Positions 60,839 through 64,000 of a stretch of DNA of 64,000 bases are shown in pieces (positions within the stretch are counted from its first letter, which is position 1; each line of letters begins with the position of its first letter). The position numbers and the translations under genes are program-made. Under the pieces are notes generated by a model, which saw only the letters and a list, made by a program, of their open reading frames with translations, was not told the origin of the DNA and made no database searches. The DNA comes from Eublepharis macularius (lineage: Eukaryota > Chordata > Lepidosauria > Squamata > Eublepharidae): contig NC_072793.1 of assembly GCF_028583425.1 (NCBI RefSeq), positions 61,137,028 through 61,201,027 on the forward strand, in the 5' to 3' direction.

Positions 60839-61672
60839 TAGACATGGGCACGAATTGAAATATGAATGAAATTTTGTGACGAATTGGGCCAATTTGTGTA
60901 TTGCAAAAATGCATTTTGTGGGGCCACGTTTTTCATGAAATCCACGACTTTTGGGGCCGATTCATTCAATTTGTGAATGCTTCATGATGCCAGACAGGCT
61001 GGCACCGATCCATTGATTCCCTAGGCAACATAGGCCCAGAATATCTGCAGACCTTTTGTTGCCATGGAAACCCCAATCTTAGTCGACATAACCTTGATAG
61101 GCAGCTCTCCCTGCCAACCTGAGATCTCCCATTCTCTTCTATGAGAGCAACAAGCTGGGGGGAGATGAGCCTTCTGTAGCCATGGAAACACCAGTCTCAT
61201 CCTTCCAAACCCTGTTAGGCAGGTCTATCTGCCAGCCAGAGAGCTCCTGTTCTGCTCTATGTGAGCATTTCTTATATAAGGCACCGCTCTGTGCCTCCCG
61301 CTTTCAGTTCCAGTAGACAGAGGGAGAGGGAGGGGCTGTTACTGGGATTTGGAATGAGAGAGAGTGGATTTGGGAGCTTTTGGCTGGATTTGCTGCTGCT
61401 TCAAAAGAGACTGAAAAGACTCTTTTTTTTCTGCTCTTGTCCTTGCTGGGAAGGTTGTTGGGTGAGGGTGCCTTTGAAGTCTCCCTGCGAGTTTGGCATC
61501 TCTGAGTATGAACAGGGCCATTGTAGGGCCCCGGGATCTGACGAATCACGAACCTAATGAATCGTTTCATGAAATGGGACACTTTTGTGGAAGTTCGTGG
61601 TTCGTGAAAAGTGAAACGTGATGAACCACGAAACTCAGGGTTCATTTTTTTCCTGTTTCATGCCCATCTATA
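60839..61672. mobile_element. hAT-like non-autonomous element (834 bp), 8-bp TSD, internal TATA box
   Basis: Exact 8-bp repeats, CTTTCATC, flank it at 60831-60838 and 61673-61680. The left end TAGACATGGGCACGAA pairs with the complement of the right end, TATAGATGGGCATGAAA. Subterminal regions are rich in short CGAATT, TTCGTG and CACGAA motifs in both directions. Mid-element (61273) a TATATAAG box is followed by a GC-rich stretch and GAGGGAGAGG repeats. No transposase is recognisable. Confidence 0.88.
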
Positions 61673-62526
61673 CTTTCATCCCTACAGGCATGGCTTTCAT
61701 GAACATTCATCAGAACCTGGGCTTGGGCATATTCCACAAGTTGCTTATGAGTCTGTCAATTGGGGGTGATTGTTATTTTAATTTACTTAGTACTCAGATA
61801 TTGGTAGCAGAGTAAGCACATTATTTAAAATTGGACTATTGTGGATATGGGTGCACATATGGAGGGACTAGCTCACTGCAAACAAATAAACATCATGTAA
61901 ATACTTCAGAAAGAAAACTAAGGAAAGTTGACTTTAACTGGATCCTCACAATATTTTTTTCCAAACCAAATTTAAAGCCAAAGTTGCTATACAGCCTTAA
62001 GGGTCACTAGTATTCTCTGAGAAACATGTGTTTATTTGGATGCAAATGTAAAAGAAATATTCCACATGTAAAATGACATATATTCCAAGGTAAAGAATGA
62101 ATACTATTTTCTATGGTCAGACTTAAAATATAATTTTTTTTTCTATCCAGCTTTGAAATAGCAAATTGAGAGTGATGCAGGCAGATGGCTCATCAATGCC
62201 GAAAGCAATGTGATGTTTGCAAGAATCTTTAGAGATAGATTTTGCCATTAGAAAATTATTAGTAGTAATGTTTTGAATTCGTTGCCCTTTTTGTGCATTC
62301 AAATAACTTCATATACTTCATCTCAACACATTTTCCAACATCCTTTTAAGTCATGTCTCTATTATTAGCTCTATATCACACTAGGAGGGAGTGAAGCTGA
62401 AGGAGTAGTGCCGCCTTAGCACACCTGGTGAGTGCATAGCAGAAGCAATCTTTGAACCAAAGACATTCTGGCTCATACCCTCTGTCACACCATAGCACTA
62501 GCCTTCTATAATAATGCTGTATAACC

Positions 62527-62745
62527 ACTGCCATAGCACAGTGGTTATGTGCTTGAGTTGCGAATGAGCACTTCACTGGTTCGAATCCCACTACTGCCAT
62601 GAGCTCAGTAGGTGGCCTTGGGTAAGCCTCTCTTCTCAGCCCCGGTTCCCCAGCTGTATTGTGGGGATAATAATAACACTAACTTGTTCAACACTCTTGA
62701 TGAGGCACTAATCTGTCTAGAAGAGCAGTATTATAAGCACTGTTG
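62527..62745 (+). mobile_element. tRNA-derived SINE with clear box B
   Basis: The head CATAGCACAGTGGTTATGTG includes a box-A-like region. Box B is GGTTCGAATCCC, an exact tRNA consensus, at about 62579. The body GAGCTCAGTAGGTGGCCTTG and CCCAGCTGTATTGTGGGGAT leads to a tail ending AGCAGTATTATAAGCACTG. It is a sister copy of 45690-45890. Confidence 0.88.
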
Positions 62746-62746
62746 G

Positions 62747-62982
62747 GGTTGGGGTTGCCAACCACCAGATCGTGGTTGGAGATCTCCTGCGTACAAAAAT
62801 CAGAGTACAGAAATCCTCAGAGTACAGAAATCAGTTCCCCTGGAGAAAATGACTGATTTGGAGGATGGACATTATGGCATTATACTCTGCTGAGGTCCCT
62901 CCCCTCCCCAAACCCCACCCTCTCCAGGCTCTACCTCCCAAATCTCCAGGAATTTCCCAACCTGGAGCTGGCAGCCCTGTGT
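62747..62982 (+). mobile_element. Non-autonomous element of the 'GGGTTGCCAAC' type, well-preserved copy
   Basis: It starts GGGGTTGCCAACCACCAGAT and ends ACCTGGAGCTGGCAGCCCT, so its tips are complementary. Central blocks include TCCCCTGGAGAAAATGACTG, ATTATGGCATTATACTCTGC and CCCCACCCTCTCCAGGCTC. A short internal duplication, CAGAGTACAGAAATC, occurs twice in a row near 62802-62832. The related older copy lies at 6097-6250. It directly abuts the SINE at 62527-62745. Confidence 0.7.
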
Positions 62983-63235
62983 TATTGATTTTTTTTTCAA
63001 GCTAACTGCGTAAGTTATTGCTCTTGGGAAATTAAAGAGATGTTATGACATCTGAGCCCCTGAGTTTTGGTGGTTGTTGCTTCTTGTGCACTTGGTAAAC
63101 ATGCATTTGGACACAATGTGGCTTTACATTTAAAATCCTGTAGAATCTGCTCTTTCATTTCATCTGTGTAAATGAAGTATTTTTTGTTTACTGTGACTGG
63201 AATTTTCTGCACCATAGGGTGTGTAAAATGAGCAT

Positions 63236-63355
63236 AAAGGCTACATTCCGACATCATGGCAAACCTTTGTTTGTTGGAAACAATCTCCAGTTTGCTCAGG
63301 TGAAAATGGCTTGTAGCAAACTGGAGCTTGATTCAAGATTTCACAAACCAAGAAG
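63236..63355. repeat. Candidate MITE fragment
   Basis: AAGGCTACATTCCGACATCAT, followed by GGCAAACCTTTGTTTG and CCAGTTTGCTC, with a later inverted GCAAACTGGAGC, suggests a short palindromic element of a class common in squamates. Its ends and target duplication are unclear. Confidence 0.3.
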
Positions 63356-64000
63356 CCTTCAGTTAGTCTTGATGCACAAAGAAAGGTAGGAGACAAGTGC
63401 ACAGACATGAGAACAAACTGAATTTGTAACTGTCACAGATACAAGATTTATTTCGACTTCTAACTGTGGACAATGAGGATTGATTTCACGCACTGTGTAG
63501 AAGAAGCACAAGCAGCAATTCTGATTCCAGTTCCCCATACTTCTGCTATAATAAATGAAGTGTGATTCTCCTGCCTCATGACAAGGGCCATGAACCCCAA
63601 GTAATATGTGGGGTTGATCGCCCTTGATTGAGGTAAAGTATCATCTTTCTTGTCAGAGCGGAAACTAGCTGCTGGACTAATTGCAAAAGGGAAATAAGGA
63701 ATTTAAAAATGTTGGGGATCTGGACTGGTGGTGATTGGGCTGCTTCGTTTTTTTCAATTGCATAGTAAGTATAAGAGACCAGAAAGGGGTGTAGCACAAC
63801 AGTTGTTTTCCTATCTGTTTTGCTGCTAATCTAGTAAGGCACACCCGAGGCCAAAAGTCTCTTAGGTCTGATAACTGCTGCTCTATATGGTCTGTTATCT
63901 ATTTACACTCATCACCAAAAGAAAGTAGAACACTGGTGATCTATCCAGATAGAGGAGAAAGTGTTTTGTCTGTGACACAGCTCAGCTTTGTACAAGATTC

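Noticed and set aside
62527..62745. A genuine tRNA gene
   Set aside because: Box B is exact, but acceptor stem, anticodon arm and CCA-side pairing are missing, and a SINE body follows directly.

Overview
This window looks like vertebrate nuclear DNA, most likely from a squamate reptile (lizard or gecko type). The species is inferred, not shown. The evidence is one vertebrate kinase gene split by very long introns, plus an interspersed-repeat mix typical of squamates: 5S-rRNA-derived and tRNA-derived SINEs, CR1 and L2 LINEs on both strands, L1 with poly-A tails and long target-site duplications (TSDs), and several non-autonomous hAT-type DNA elements. Nothing suggests a bacterial, phage or CRISPR context.

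The only protein-coding gene I can support is the 5' end of STK10 (LOK, a Ste20/GCK-family Ser/Thr kinase), on the + strand. Its first coding exon (4929-5084, 52 codons) lies in a CpG-rich promoter and 5' UTR island (about 4230-5250). Its second coding exon (47567-47731, 55 codons) follows a 42,482-bp intron. Together they encode the first 107 residues: the basic N-terminus, glycine-rich loop, ATP-binding lysine and the helix-C glutamate. The exons join in phase 0 with GT/AG sites. The window then ends more than 16 kb into intron 2. I saw no exon 3, so the rest of the kinase lies beyond the right edge.

Layout: 1-4230 is 5' flank with a decayed L2 fragment and a 5S-SINE. 4230-5250 is the CpG-island promoter and exon 1. 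5085-47566 is intron 1, which holds a 449-bp hAT element, a 150-bp MITE, a 22-bp-arm hairpin, a GC-rich retroelement-like block (15.1-16.0 kb), CR1 and L2 copies (16.5, 17.4, 19.3-22.1, 22.9-23.8, 26.3-29.9, 33.4-34.0 kb), three copies of an AT-rich family, and a 5'-truncated L1 with a 16-bp TSD. 47732-64000 is intron 2, which holds a 1.42-kb hAT-like element filled with a GGCC/AAAATGGCC higher-order repeat, a 2.2-kb broken L1, two more hAT-like elements with exact 8-bp TSDs, and several SINEs.

The most unusual object is the element at 49464-50883. It has 8-bp TSDs and hAT-like ends, but its interior is a palindrome-rich satellite-like array of about eight units. Long open frames on both strands there, and in the CpG island and the 58-kb element, are composition artefacts and not genes. 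All family assignments were made by eye from sequence motifs; no database search was run.
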